Below are positions 36,044 to 45,483 of a DNA stretch of 64,000 nt, piece by piece. Position numbers and translations under genes: made by a program. This DNA comes from Humidesulfovibrio sp. (GTDB taxonomy: Bacteria > Desulfobacterota > Desulfovibrionia > Desulfovibrionales > Desulfovibrionaceae): positions 118,765 through 182,764 of the forward strand of contig JARLHQ010000029.1 of the NCBI GenBank assembly GCA_031292175.1, given 5' to 3'. Position 1 is the stretch's first letter, and every line of letters starts with the position of its first letter. The notes beneath the pieces are model-generated. The model did not search any database, was not told the origin of the DNA, and saw only the letters and a list, made by a program, of their open reading frames with translations.

Positions 36044-37093
36044 ATGAACGCAGACAAAGCCCTGTCCCGTATCCGCATTTTGGCTCCCGAAGCCTTCGCC
36101 GCCGACTGGGACAACTCGCGTGTGCAGATCCTGGGCACGCGCGCGGAGATCAAGAAGCTCGCCGTGGCCCTTGACCCAGCGCCCGAACGCATGGCCGAAT
36201 GCCTGTCCTGGGGCGCGGATCTGGTGCTCACCCACCACCCCTTATACTTCAAGCCCCAGGCCCCCACGGCCTCCGGCCAGTACCTGGACGTGCTGCGGCT
36301 CTTTTTGCCCGCCGGGGCCTGGCTGTATGCCGCGCACACCAGTTTGGACTGCCGCCCGGACGGCCCGGCCTTCTGGCTTGGCCGCGCGCTGCGCCTGGAA
36401 AACTGCGCGAGCATCGAGACCTGCCAGAGTTTTCCGGCGCGTGAGGTGTTCTTTCAGGCCCCCTCGCGCTTTACCGAGCGCGAGGCCCGGCCCCTGGCGG
36501 AACTGGGCGGCATCCACGCCCTGTCGCAAAGCGCCGCGGGCGAACTGCGCGTCGTCACCGACGAGCACGCCTGGCCCGAGGTGAGCGAACAGCTCAAAGG
36601 CGTCTTCGCCAACAAGCCGCTTGATTTTTACGTGCGCCGCCTGGAGTCCCCGGTGGCAGCTGTGGGCTTCGGCCAGGTGGGCGACCTGCCCAAGCCCCTG
36701 GTTTTTGAGAATTTCGCCCAGCTTCTGGAGCGCGCGCTGTTCAAGGACCAGCAGCCCTTCCCCGGCGCGGGCGCGGGCGGACCGAAGAGCATCGCCTGGG
36801 CCGAATGCGGCCCCCGGCCGGAGACGGTGCGCCGCGTGGCCTACTGCACGGGCTCCGGCGGATCGCTCATCCCGGCGGCCTTTGCGGCCGGAGCGGATGT
36901 GTTCGTCTGCGGCGACGTGAAGCACCACGCGGCCATGGAGACCCCCGGCCTGGTGCTCGATGTTGGGCATTTCATCCTGGAGGAGGAGATGATGCGTCTG
37001 TTCTCCCAGGAGCTGCAAAAGGATTTCGGCCGAAAGGTCGAGGTGCGTTTTTTCGCGGGAAGAAGCCCCTTTCGTTTCCGGGTGCTGGCCTAA
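36044..37093 (+). CDS. Nif3-like dinuclear metal centre protein (GTP cyclohydrolase I type 2 family)
   Basis: The 349-residue protein opens MNADKALSRIRILAPEAFA and carries DNSRVQILG, the metal-binding GADLVLTHHPLYFK and, near the C-terminus, CGDVKHHAAMET, which supply the His ligands of the dinuclear site in NIF3/YbgI proteins. Members form toroidal hexamers; their function is still uncertain. The middle section (about residues 130-215) is the insert seen in longer members. GGGGGA precedes the ATG at 36044. It is followed by the zinc-ribbon gene in the same direction, a pairing common in many genomes. Confidence 0.88.
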   Translation: MNADKALSRIRILAPEAFAADWDNSRVQILGTRAEIKKLAVALDPAPERMAECLSWGADLVLTHHPLYFKPQAPTASGQYLDVLRLFLPAGAWLYAAHTSLDCRPDGPAFWLGRALRLENCASIETCQSFPAREVFFQAPSRFTEREARPLAELGGIHALSQSAAGELRVVTDEHAWPEVSEQLKGVFANKPLDFYVRRLESPVAAVGFGQVGDLPKPLVFENFAQLLERALFKDQQPFPGAGAGGPKSIAWAECGPRPETVRRVAYCTGSGGSLIPAAFAAGADVFVCGDVKHHAAMETPGLVLDVGHFILEEEMMRLFSQELQKDFGRKVEVRFFAGRSPFRFRVLA

Positions 37094-37178
37094 GGCCGGC
37101 CCCTGGGGAGCGTCCAAGGGGCGAATCAATATGTTTCCGGTCCGGGCTTGGTCCGGGCCCTAATAAAGCGAGGTGCCG

Positions 37179-37913
37179 ATGTATCAGAAGCAGATCGAGC
37201 AGTTGGTTGTCCTGCAGACCGTGGATGATGAAATCATGGTCCTTGAGGCCGAGGTGCGCGAGGCCCCCCTGGAGCTGACCGCTCTGGAGTCCAAGGTGAA
37301 TCAGCTGCGTGAGCGCCAGAGCCAAGTTCAGGAACGGATCGACATCCTGAAGGGCCAGCAGAAGCGGCTTGAGGGCGAGATCGAGGACGACGGCCACAAG
37401 ATCAAGAAGAGCAAGAACAAGCTCATGGCTGTTGGCAACTCCAAGGAATATCACGCCATGATGCGCGAGATGGACTCCATGGAGAAGCTGAACCGCCTGC
37501 GCGAAGAGGAGCGCATCGCCGTGATGGAGGAGTTCGAACGCCAGAACGCCGCCATGCAGGAGGTCGTCACCGAGATCGAGGGCCTCATGGAAGGCTACGA
37601 TGCCAAGAAGGCCACTCTGGACGAGCGCATCGGCAAGGCCCATGGCCGCCTGGACGCCCTGGGCAAGCGCCGCTCCAAGGCCGGCAAGGTCGTGCCGCCC
37701 CCCATCCTGGGCCGTTACGAGTTCATCCGCTCGCGCATCGACCACCCGGTTATCGTGCCCGTCTCCGAGGGCATCTGCGGCGGCTGCCACATCAGGATTC
37801 CGCCCCAGGCCTACAACGAGCTGCAGAAGGGCAAGCAGATCCTGGGTTGCCCCAACTGCCAGCGCATCGTGTACTGGGTGGAGCACACCCCGACGATCAG
37901 CGAAGAGAAATAG
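37179..37913 (+). CDS. Coiled-coil protein with C4 zinc ribbon (COG1579-like)
   Basis: The 244-residue protein is a long coiled coil over residues about 5-175 (ELTALESKVNQLRERQSQVQ and similar heptads). It ends in a zinc ribbon with CGGC (in EGICGGCHIRI) and CPNC (in LGCPNCQRIVYW). ATG 37179 is chosen with GAGGT upstream; a GTG two codons earlier is possible. This family commonly follows nif3-like genes and its role is unknown; nucleic acid or membrane contact has been proposed. It ends 7 bp before the RNase P RNA gene. Confidence 0.88.
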   Translation: MYQKQIEQLVVLQTVDDEIMVLEAEVREAPLELTALESKVNQLRERQSQVQERIDILKGQQKRLEGEIEDDGHKIKKSKNKLMAVGNSKEYHAMMREMDSMEKLNRLREEERIAVMEEFERQNAAMQEVVTEIEGLMEGYDAKKATLDERIGKAHGRLDALGKRRSKAGKVVPPPILGRYEFIRSRIDHPVIVPVSEGICGGCHIRIPPQAYNELQKGKQILGCPNCQRIVYWVEHTPTISEEK

Positions 37914-37920
37914 CAATACG

Positions 37921-38293
37921 CCGGAGTTGGACGGACCGTCGCTGCGTCCCGCAAGGGACGGAGAGGAAAGTCCGGGCTCCAATGGGCAGGACGCTGGGTA
38001 ACTCCCAGGGGGAGCGATCCCCGGAAAGCGCAACAGAAAGCAGACCGCCGGACCGGCTCTCGGGCCGTCCCGGTAAGGGTGAAACGGTGGGGCAAGAGCC
38101 CACCAGCGGCCGTGGCGACACGGTCGGCTAGGCATACCCCGTCTGGAGCAAGACCAAATAGGGAGGCAGGCTGGCCCAGCTATTGCCTCCGGGTAGGTTG
38201 CTTGAGGTGGCCGGTAACGGCCATCCTAGAGGAATGACGGTCGCCAGCCCCGCAAGGGGCAGGAACAAAACCCGGCTTATAGTCCGACTCCGG
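37921..38293 (+). ncRNA. rnpB: RNase P RNA, bacterial class A
   Basis: The hallmark segments appear in order: GAGGAAAGTCCGGGCTCC (P4 5' side), AACAGAAAGCAGACCGCC, GGTAAGGGTGAAACGGTG, GGCAAGAGCCCACCAGC, then TAGAGGAATGA and ACAAAACCCGGCTTATA. CCGGAGTTGG (37921-37930) pairs with CCGACTCCGG (38284-38293) to form P1 and set the ends. The RNA is the catalytic subunit that removes 5' leaders of pre-tRNAs. A terminator follows. Confidence 0.97.
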
Positions 38294-38307
38294 CTCTTGA
38301 TGACACA

Positions 38308-38341
38308 CCGGGGGAGGTTCCACCTCCCCCGGCCCATTTTC
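38308..38341 (+). terminator. Terminator of rnpB
   Basis: CCGGGGGAGGT and ACCTCCCCCGG form an 11-bp perfect stem with a 3-base loop, followed by CCCATTTT. It sits 15 bases after the end of RNase P RNA. Confidence 0.8.
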
Positions 38342-38409
38342 GCCAAGGGGCATGAGGGGGCAGACCTCCCTCGTGCCGCTTTTTCCCGAGCACCGCAAAG
38401 GAAACCCGA

Positions 38410-39645
38410 ATGCCCGCCACTCAGCAGCTCGCATCCTCCACCTGGGCCATGATTCTCGCGGCGGGCAACAGCGCGCGCCTGGCCGAGGCTCTCGCTGGGT
38501 CCGGCGGCCCGCAACGTAAACAGTACCTTGAACTTGACGGCGCGCCGCTGTTTTGGCGCAGCGCACAGACCTTTGCCCGCATCCAGGCGGTACGGGGCCT
38601 GGTGTTCGTCTTTCCGGCCGAGGACCTGGAGCGCATGTCCGAGGCCGTGGAGCGGCTCAACGCCCGAGATCCCTTGAGCTTGCCTTGGCGGACCTGCGCG
38701 GGCGGAACGCGGCGGCAGGACTCCGTGCGCCTGGGCCTGGCCCAGCTGCCGCAAGACTGCACACAGGTGCTGGTGCACGACGCCGCACGGCCCTTCGCCA
38801 CGGCCGCGCTGGCCCGGCGTGTGCTGGAGGCCCTGGAGGCGGGCGCCGTGGCCGTGGTCCCTGGCTTGGCCGTTACGGACACCATCAAGCGCATCGACCA
38901 CAACAACGTTGTTGTAGATACCCCGGAGCGTGCGCGTCTGCGCGCAGTGCAAACCCCGCAGGGCTTCGGCCTTACAGCGCTTTTGGCCGCTCATGAACGC
39001 GCCGAGGCTGAGGGTTGGGAGGTCACGGACGACGCCGGACTTATGGAACGCGCCGGCCACCCCGTGTGCATGACGCTGGGCGAGGAGGCCAACGTGAAGA
39101 TCACCAATCCCGCGGATCTGGACTTGTTGCGGCCCGCAATGACCGCCGCGCCACGCACGGCCTGGGGCTATGACGTGCATCGCTACCTGGCCCGGGACGA
39201 GGTTCATGCCAAGGCCCGGCCCATGATCCTCGGCGGCGTGGCCATTCCCGGCGCGCCCCAGGTCATCGCGCACTCGGACGGCGATGTGCTCCTGCACGCA
39301 TTGACCGATGCGCTCCTGGGCATCGCCTGCGCGGGCGACATCGGCCAGCTTTTTCCGGACACGGATGCGGCTTTCGAGAACATGCCGAGCGCGGTATTCG
39401 TCACCGAGGCCTTGCGCCGTGTACGTCTCGCGGGCTTCCGGCCCGTGCATGCGGACCTGACCGTGGTGGCGCAGACCCCGAAACTCGCGGCCCACAAGGG
39501 GCGCATCGCCGCGCAGGTGGCGCAGTTGCTGGAGCTCCCGGTTGACAGCGTAAACGTCAAGGCCACCACGGAGGAGGGGCTGGGCTTCACGGGCGAAAAG
39601 CGGGGCCTCAAGGCCGTGGCCGTGGTCACGGCCATGCCGAGCTGA
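38410..39645 (+). CDS. ispDF: Bifunctional IspD/IspF enzyme of the MEP isoprenoid pathway
   Basis: The 411-residue protein fuses two non-consecutive MEP-pathway enzymes. Residues about 10-235 are IspD (CDP-ME synthesis): WAMILAAGNSARLAEAL, then QVLVHDAARPF and VPGLAVTDTIKR. Residues about 245-411 are IspF (MECDP synthase): GYDVHRYL with metal ligands, HSDGDVLLHALTDALLG, IGQLFPDTD and KATTEEGLGFTGEKRG. The fusion is known in several alpha-, delta- and epsilonproteobacteria. AAAGGA lies 8 bases before the ATG. Confidence 0.95.
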   Translation: MPATQQLASSTWAMILAAGNSARLAEALAGSGGPQRKQYLELDGAPLFWRSAQTFARIQAVRGLVFVFPAEDLERMSEAVERLNARDPLSLPWRTCAGGTRRQDSVRLGLAQLPQDCTQVLVHDAARPFATAALARRVLEALEAGAVAVVPGLAVTDTIKRIDHNNVVVDTPERARLRAVQTPQGFGLTALLAAHERAEAEGWEVTDDAGLMERAGHPVCMTLGEEANVKITNPADLDLLRPAMTAAPRTAWGYDVHRYLARDEVHAKARPMILGGVAIPGAPQVIAHSDGDVLLHALTDALLGIACAGDIGQLFPDTDAAFENMPSAVFVTEALRRVRLAGFRPVHADLTVVAQTPKLAAHKGRIAAQVAQLLELPVDSVNVKATTEEGLGFTGEKRGLKAVAVVTAMPS

Positions 39646-39692
39646 CTCCACACACATACAGACGTTTAGTTGAGGGTCCGGAGAAGGACCTT

Positions 39693-39732
39693 GGCCGGGC
39701 CGGAGCAATCTCCGCGCCCGGCCTTCTCTTTT
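39693..39732 (+). terminator. Terminator after ispDF
   Basis: GGCCGGGC/GCCCGGCC is the outer stem and CGGAG/CTCCG the inner stem, followed by TTCTCTTTT. It closes the ispDF transcript before the amtB promoter region. Confidence 0.85.
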
Positions 39733-39864
39733 AAAAACCAAATTAACAAATTTGAATACATATTTTAGAAATTTTCCATCTTTGCGACCAGCCATGATTC
39801 AAATATGAAGCTTCGATTTAAAATAATAATGTTATTCGTGCTGTTTAAAAATAGCATACGCTTT

Positions 39865-39880
39865 TGGCCCGGCTTTTGCT
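39865..39880 (+). promoter_or_regulatory. Sigma-54 promoter of the amtB-PII-glnD cluster
   Basis: TGGCCCG-GCTT-TTGCT has the -24 GG (39866-39867) and -12 GC (39878-39879) exactly 10 bases apart, as required by sigma-54. It lies in an AT-rich stretch (about 39733-39960), a usual setting for enhancer binding and IHF bending. Transcription should start about 12 bases downstream, giving an untranslated leader of about 230 bases. Nitrogen regulation through an NtrC-like activator is the expected control; I did not find a clear NtrC site. Confidence 0.78.
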
Positions 39881-40059
39881 TCTTTTCTGAACCTCGCCAA
39901 CGAAAACGCAATTGTAATAACAAATGTGTCTGAACCTGCGGGGAGGTCGCCAAACAAAACGGTTGAAAACCCCTATTCCGCCGCGATGTTATGGAGACGA
40001 CTTGTTTTTACGGAATTATTTCTTTTTTTGTTAGCATTGACATTAATGTGAAGGCGTTG

Positions 40060-40085
40060 CCTGGGCATGGCTGGCCATGTCCAGG
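40060..40085 (+). other. Stable hairpin in the amtB leader
   Basis: CCTGGGCATGG pairs with CCATGTCCAGG over 11 positions with one G-U pair and a CTGG loop. It sits 36 bp before the amtB start codon, so it could affect translation or RNA stability. Otherwise the leader between the promoter and amtB shows no gene. Confidence 0.5.
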
Positions 40086-40121
40086 GGATTGTGACGAAAC
40101 TCGCACGGGAGGTTCTCTCAA

Positions 40122-41327
40122 ATGAATGCGGCGGATACTGCATTTGTACTCATCTGCGCGGCCCTGGTCATGTTCATGACCCCGGGCCTCGGTCTGTTTT
40201 ACGGCGGCATGGTGCGCAGCAAAAACGTGCTGGCGACCATCATGCAAAGCTTCATCCTGCTCGGCCTTGTGTCCATCCTCTGGGCCGTGGCCGGGTACAC
40301 CCTGGCCTTCGGCAAGGACATTGGCGGCATCATCGGCAACCTCGACTTCTTGTTTTTGAACGGCGTGGGCATGGACGCCACCGGCGCTCCGGTGAGCAAC
40401 ATCCCGCATTTGGCCTTCATGATCTACCAGTGCATGTTCGCGGTCATCACGCCCGCGCTCATCACCGGCGCCTTTGCCGAACGCATGCGTTTCGGCGGCT
40501 TTTTGGTGTTCACCACCCTGTGGATCTTCTTGGTGTACGCGCCCATGGCCCACTGGGTCTGGGGCAAGGGCTGGATGGCCCAGATGGGTGCGCTCGACTT
40601 CGCGGGCGGCGCCGTGGTGCACATGAGCTCCGCTGCCGCGGCCCTCGCCGCCACCGTGGTCATGGGTAAGCGGAAGGGCTACGGACACATGCCCTTCATC
40701 CCGCACAACCTGCCCATGACCGTGCTCGGCGCGGCCATTTTGTGGTTCGGCTGGTTCGGCTTCAACGCGGGCAGCGCGCTCGCGGCCGATGGCTTCGCCG
40801 CCAACGCCTTCGTCACCACGCATCTGGCCGCCGCCGCGGCCGCTCTGGCCTGGATCTTTATGGAATGGCGGCATTCCGGCAAGGCCACGACTCTCGGCGC
40901 CGCCTCCGGCGCGGTGGCGGGCCTGGTGGCCATCACCCCGGCCGCCGGTTTCGTCACGCCCATGCCCGCCATTCTGATCGGCTTGGGCGGCGGCGTTTTC
41001 TGCTTCCTGGCCGTCATTCTTAAGAACAAGTTCGGTTATGACGACTCTCTGGACGTTGTGGGAGTGCATGGCGTGGGCGGCACCTGGGGCGCCATCGCCA
41101 CCGGCCTCTTCGCCAGTATCAACAAAGCCACCGGGCTTTTCTATGGCAATCCGTCGCAGCTTTGGATACAGTTGGCTTCCGTGGCCGCCACCTGGGCCTT
41201 CTGCTTCACCGCGAGCCTGATCCTGTTCAAGCTGGTGGACGCCACCATCGGCCTGCGCGCCAGCGCGGACGAGGAAGACCGTGGTCTTGACCTGTCCCAG
41301 CACAACGAGACCGGCTACCAGGCGTAG
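40122..41327 (+). CDS. amtB: Ammonium transporter
   Basis: The 401-residue protein is a trimeric ammonium channel with about 11 helices. FMTPGLGLFYGGMVRSKNVL is the signature region, GAFAERMRF follows, and the twin-His pore histidines are in GGAVVHMSSAA and GVHGVGGTWGA. The C-terminal cytoplasmic tail (IGLRASADEEDRGLDLS) is the PII-binding segment. There is no clear cleavable signal peptide. A PII gene follows at 24 bp, so PII should gate the channel. Expression is likely from the sigma-54 promoter at 39865. Confidence 0.95.
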   Translation: MNAADTAFVLICAALVMFMTPGLGLFYGGMVRSKNVLATIMQSFILLGLVSILWAVAGYTLAFGKDIGGIIGNLDFLFLNGVGMDATGAPVSNIPHLAFMIYQCMFAVITPALITGAFAERMRFGGFLVFTTLWIFLVYAPMAHWVWGKGWMAQMGALDFAGGAVVHMSSAAAALAATVVMGKRKGYGHMPFIPHNLPMTVLGAAILWFGWFGFNAGSALAADGFAANAFVTTHLAAAAAALAWIFMEWRHSGKATTLGAASGAVAGLVAITPAAGFVTPMPAILIGLGGGVFCFLAVILKNKFGYDDSLDVVGVHGVGGTWGAIATGLFASINKATGLFYGNPSQLWIQLASVAATWAFCFTASLILFKLVDATIGLRASADEEDRGLDLSQHNETGYQA

Positions 41328-41690
<363 letters not shown>

Positions 41691-41713
41691 CCCAGCTTCA
41701 AGCGTCCTCCCCC

Positions 41714-44605
41714 ATGGACGACACGCAGACGAACATTCCGGCCCTGCCGCCAGCCGCCCAACGGCTGCGGCAGGGCCGTCTCGCCCTGGCCGACGCCGCA
41801 GGGACCGCCGCGCTCGACGGCTATCCCGAAGCCAGCTCGGTCCTCATGGACACCTATTTCCGTGACCGGCTGGAAGAACTCGGCACGCAGTCCCCGGAAC
41901 TCCTCTCCACCACCTTTGCGCTCATCGCCGTGGGCGGCTATGGCCGTGGCGAGCTCTGCCCGGCCTCGGACGTGGACGTGCTGGTGCTCTACGACGGCGC
42001 CATCCCAAAGATCGCGGATGAACTATCGCGCGGGCTTTTCCACCCCCTGTGGGATCTGGGCCTGGACCTGGGCCACGGCGTGCGTGCTCTGGACGATTGT
42101 CTGCGTCTGGCGCGGGAGGACACCCAGGTGCTCACCTCCCTCTTGGACACCAGGCGCATCGCTGGCGACGAAGGATTGGTGTCGAAGCTGCTGCACGAGT
42201 TTTCCGCCCAGGTGCTCAAGGGCTACGTGGGCGTGTTTGGCCAGTGGGTGCTGACGCACAATGCCGGTCGGCGCGCGGAGTACGGCGACTCCAGCGGCCT
42301 CTTGGAGCCGGACCTGAAGAATGGCCTGGGCGGCCTGCGCGATGTGCATCAAATCCACTGGCTCTTGAGTGTGGACCCGGCCCTGCGCAACGGCCCGTCC
42401 GCCCCCTTCACCACGGCGGACCTGGCCCTGCTCCAGGCGGACTACCGCTTTGTGCTCGCTGCGCGCACGGCCCTGCACCTGACGGCGAAACGCAAGACCG
42501 ACCGCCTGAATTTCGATTTCCAGCCCCAGGTGGCGCGCCAGCTCGGCTTCACCGGAGCCGAGCCAGATGATGACCGGGGCGGCCTTGAAGCGGCCATGGA
42601 CACAGGCCTGGCCGTGGAGGCCTTCCTCTCGCGCCTGCACCAGTCCATGACGCGCATCCGCGCCATGCGTCAGGCCTGCTGGCTGGAGGCTTTTCCGCCT
42701 CACGCCGAAGCCTGCCCTTTGGCACCCGGCGGCACCTCGGAAGCCATTTACTGCGGCCCCACAGGCATGGCTCTACGCGATCCCGCAACCGCGCAGAACG
42801 ACGCAGCACTCATCCTCGAACTCTACGTCGCCGCCGCGCGCCAGGCCCGGCCCGTGTGCTTCTCCGCCCAGCGCGCCACCCGCGCCGCACTGGCCGTACC
42901 GGAGCGCCGCGCGGCCTTCTCCAAGCTTCCAGGCATTTTACCCGCGTTGCTGGAGATCTTCCGCGCCTCGGGTCAGCCCACGGAGAGCTCTCCGCCGCAG
43001 GCCGCGCCCGCCAAGCCCAAGCCCGGCGGCCTGGCGAAGGTCATCAAACGCCTCTTCGCCCCAGCGCCCGTCCCCGGCGAGGCGCAGCCGCAGGAGCCGG
43101 ACATCACGCCCGCAGTGGCCACGGCGCTGCAGTCCATGCTCGACACCGGGCTCATGAGTGCGCTGGTGCCGGAATTCAGCCCGGTGGAGCACCTCGTCCA
43201 GTTCGACGACTTCCATATCCATCCCGTGGGCAAGCACACCCTGGAGGTGGTGCGGGCGCTGGCCACCATGCTGCCGGAACCCCAGGGCGCCGCGGAGGCC
43301 GGGGACATCTTGCCAGAGCTGCGCGAGCGCGCTGGAAGCCTGCCAAATTTTGACCGCCTGCTCCTGGCGGCCTTCTGCCACGACCTGGCCAAGCCCGACC
43401 GCGACCATTCCAGCACGGGCGCAGCCCTTGCGGAGACGATCCTGCGCCGCCTGGGCGCAAACAAGGCCACCCGGGATGATGTGGCTTTTCTGGTGAAGCA
43501 GCATCTGGTCATCCCAAAGATTGCCACCCGGCGCGACCTGGCCGACGAGTCCGTGGCCGTGGGTCTGGCCGAGCTCTGCGGCAGCGTGGAACGACTGGAC
43601 ATGCTGCACCTGCTCGCCGTGGCGGACAGCCAGTCCACCGGGCCCCGCGCCTGGAATCCCTGGACAGCCTCGCTGTTTGACGAGCTCACGCGCAAGGCGC
43701 GCCGACTGCTGACCGATGGCCCGCTGGCCGCGCCCCACGCCGTGGACAAAAGCCGCCACGTGCGCGAAGCGGCCCTGGCCCTTGCGGCAAAGCCCTTCAC
43801 CGGGCTGGAGGGCCAGGAACCGCCCTTGAGCGCGGAGTATGCCGAGCGCTGCCTGGAACGCATGCCCGCACGCGCGCTGCTCGTGCTCGACGCGCCGACC
43901 ATCGTCCGGCACATGCATCTGGCCAAATGTTTCCAGGCGGCTCTGGACGAGGACATGGTGCGCAAGCCGACGGGCAAGGCGGGCATTGGCGTGGTGGAAA
44001 TCGACGCGGTGTCCGTGAAGGGCAAGGCGTTCCAGGTCAGCCTCGCCGCCCTGGACCAGCCAGGGCTGTTCGCAGCCATGGCCGGGGTGCTGGCCCTGCA
44101 CGACCTGAACATCCTTTCCGCCGAGGTGCTGACCTGGAACGGCGGACCGGGCAACGGCGGCGGCAATCTGGCGGTGGACGTATTCCTGGTGCAGGAGCCC
44201 GCCGAGGGTCTGTATCTTGAGGATCTTTGGCAGCGTGTGCGCCGCGCGGTCTCCTACGCTCTCACCGGCAAGCTTTCCCTGGAATACCGCTTGGAGCAGA
44301 AGCGCACTTCCCCGCTCAACCTGCCCTCGCGCGCGCCCAAGAGCCGGCGCAAGATCCGCGTGGACAATGACGTCAGCGACTTCTACACCGTGATTGAAGT
44401 GGCCGCGCCTGACCGGCTGGGCCTGTTGCACGACCTGGCCCTCAGCTTGAGCGCGCAGCACCTGCGCATCCATCTGGCGCGCATCGCCACCAGCGCCGGG
44501 CGCATCCACGACGTCTTCTACCTGCGCACCGACGAGGGGCTCAAGCTTCGGGACCCCGTGCGCATGGACGAGGTCAAGAAAGCCCTCTTGGCTGCCGCTC
44601 GCTGA
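41714..44605 (+). CDS. glnD: PII uridylyltransferase/uridylyl-removing enzyme
   Basis: The 963-residue enzyme adds UMP to PII under nitrogen limitation and removes it when glutamine is high. The nucleotidyltransferase motif is GGYGRGELCPASDVDVLV (about residues 75-92). DLKNGLGGLRDVHQIHW matches the GlnD middle region. The HD domain is LAAFCHDLAKPDRDH, and two ACT domains lie at the C-terminus (FQVSLAALDQPGLFAAM and IEVAAPDRLGLLHDLALSL). It is somewhat longer than typical GlnD (about 850-930); a Pro/Ala-rich insert (about residues 420-460) explains part of that. Confidence 0.95.
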   Translation: MDDTQTNIPALPPAAQRLRQGRLALADAAGTAALDGYPEASSVLMDTYFRDRLEELGTQSPELLSTTFALIAVGGYGRGELCPASDVDVLVLYDGAIPKIADELSRGLFHPLWDLGLDLGHGVRALDDCLRLAREDTQVLTSLLDTRRIAGDEGLVSKLLHEFSAQVLKGYVGVFGQWVLTHNAGRRAEYGDSSGLLEPDLKNGLGGLRDVHQIHWLLSVDPALRNGPSAPFTTADLALLQADYRFVLAARTALHLTAKRKTDRLNFDFQPQVARQLGFTGAEPDDDRGGLEAAMDTGLAVEAFLSRLHQSMTRIRAMRQACWLEAFPPHAEACPLAPGGTSEAIYCGPTGMALRDPATAQNDAALILELYVAAARQARPVCFSAQRATRAALAVPERRAAFSKLPGILPALLEIFRASGQPTESSPPQAAPAKPKPGGLAKVIKRLFAPAPVPGEAQPQEPDITPAVATALQSMLDTGLMSALVPEFSPVEHLVQFDDFHIHPVGKHTLEVVRALATMLPEPQGAAEAGDILPELRERAGSLPNFDRLLLAAFCHDLAKPDRDHSSTGAALAETILRRLGANKATRDDVAFLVKQHLVIPKIATRRDLADESVAVGLAELCGSVERLDMLHLLAVADSQSTGPRAWNPWTASLFDELTRKARRLLTDGPLAAPHAVDKSRHVREAALALAAKPFTGLEGQEPPLSAEYAERCLERMPARALLVLDAPTIVRHMHLAKCFQAALDEDMVRKPTGKAGIGVVEIDAVSVKGKAFQVSLAALDQPGLFAAMAGVLALHDLNILSAEVLTWNGGPGNGGGNLAVDVFLVQEPAEGLYLEDLWQRVRRAVSYALTGKLSLEYRLEQKRTSPLNLPSRAPKSRRKIRVDNDVSDFYTVIEVAAPDRLGLLHDLALSLSAQHLRIHLARIATSAGRIHDVFYLRTDEGLKLRDPVRMDEVKKALLAAAR

Positions 44606-44675
44606 GGCCGTTGCCTTGCTCCGCGCTTTCCGCTAGCCTGAAGCATATCAGCACCCTCTGAACCGGGAGGCCCTC

Positions 44676-45398
44676 ATGCCCAGCCGCTTCGTCAAACCTC
44701 TTGTCTCCGCTTTTCTTCTGGCCAGCCTGCTCTTGTCTGCGCCAGATGCGCAAGCCTTCAACCTGGGCGGGCTGTTCGGCTCCCCCGTGGACGCGAAGCT
44801 GGCGGCCCAGGTGCCCCAGGACAAACGCGCGGCCATCAACGCTGCCGATTATGAATTGGCCTGCGCCAACCAGGACGTCGAACTGGCGAAGCTCAAAGAG
44901 GAGCTGGCCGACAAGCAGGACGACTTGGCCGGCCTGAATACCAAGCTCGCCAAATCCCAGGCCCGCGCGGCGGAGATCACCCTCGACATCGCCAAGATGG
45001 AAGCCATCATTGCCAACAACCTTGGCCTAGCCAAGGACAACAACAAGATTTTGGCCGGCCTTCAGTCCGACCGCGCCAAGAACGAGAACGAGCGCAACGG
45101 GTATAAGACCAAGATCGGCCAGGCCATCCTTTTCGTGCGCGACTGGACCCAACGCGTAGCGGCAAAGGAGAAGACCGTGGCGGAATTCAAGTCGCGGCGG
45201 AGCGGCGGAGCGGACGTCGGCGCGGCGGCCCAACCGGCAGTCCAACCAGCAGTCCAGCCGGCAGCCCAACCAGCGACACAGCCGGCGGGCACCGTGAAGC
45301 CCGCGCCCGCGGATGAGCCCGCGGTAATCATCAGCAGGGAACCCGGTTCAGCGCCGGAGCAGCCTGCGGACACGCCCGAGTCCACGTTGAACAACTAG
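44676..45398 (+). CDS. Secreted coiled-coil protein with QPA repeat tail, unknown function
   Basis: The 240-residue precursor has a signal peptide (PLVSAFLLASLLLSAPDAQA, cleavage near AQA-FN). Residues about 55-165 are a strong coiled coil (AKLKEELADKQDDLAGLNTK). The tail has a repeat of AVQP/AAQP/ATQP units followed by an acidic end, ending TLNN. I do not recognise a family; a periplasmic scaffold or stress role is possible. It lies 70 bp after glnD and is closed by a bidirectional terminator. Confidence 0.7.
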   Translation: MPSRFVKPLVSAFLLASLLLSAPDAQAFNLGGLFGSPVDAKLAAQVPQDKRAAINAADYELACANQDVELAKLKEELADKQDDLAGLNTKLAKSQARAAEITLDIAKMEAIIANNLGLAKDNNKILAGLQSDRAKNENERNGYKTKIGQAILFVRDWTQRVAAKEKTVAEFKSRRSGGADVGAAAQPAVQPAVQPAAQPATQPAGTVKPAPADEPAVIISREPGSAPEQPADTPESTLNN

Positions 45399-45417
45399 CG
45401 GCCGTCCGGCCCAACGT

Positions 45418-45458
45418 ATAAAGCCCCACGTCACCAGCTTGGAGACGGGGGGCTTTAT
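45418..45458. terminator. Bidirectional terminator between convergent genes
   Basis: ATAAAGCCCC (45418-45427) pairs with GGGGCTTTAT (45449-45458), extended by CGTC/GACG inside. A/T runs at both ends suit both the coiled-coil gene (plus) and the bactofilin gene (minus). Confidence 0.75.
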
Positions 45459-45483
45459 GTTGCGCCAGGGAATGGCACGAAGG

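Noticed and set aside
39765..39953. 62-codon minus-strand ORF in the AT-rich region before amtB
   Set aside because: It overlaps the sigma-54 promoter, has no recognisable family or good ribosome binding site, and AT-rich sequence gives such frames by chance.
42938..44509. 523-codon minus-strand open frame inside glnD
   Set aside because: It is antisense to the HD and ACT domains of GlnD; composition-driven.
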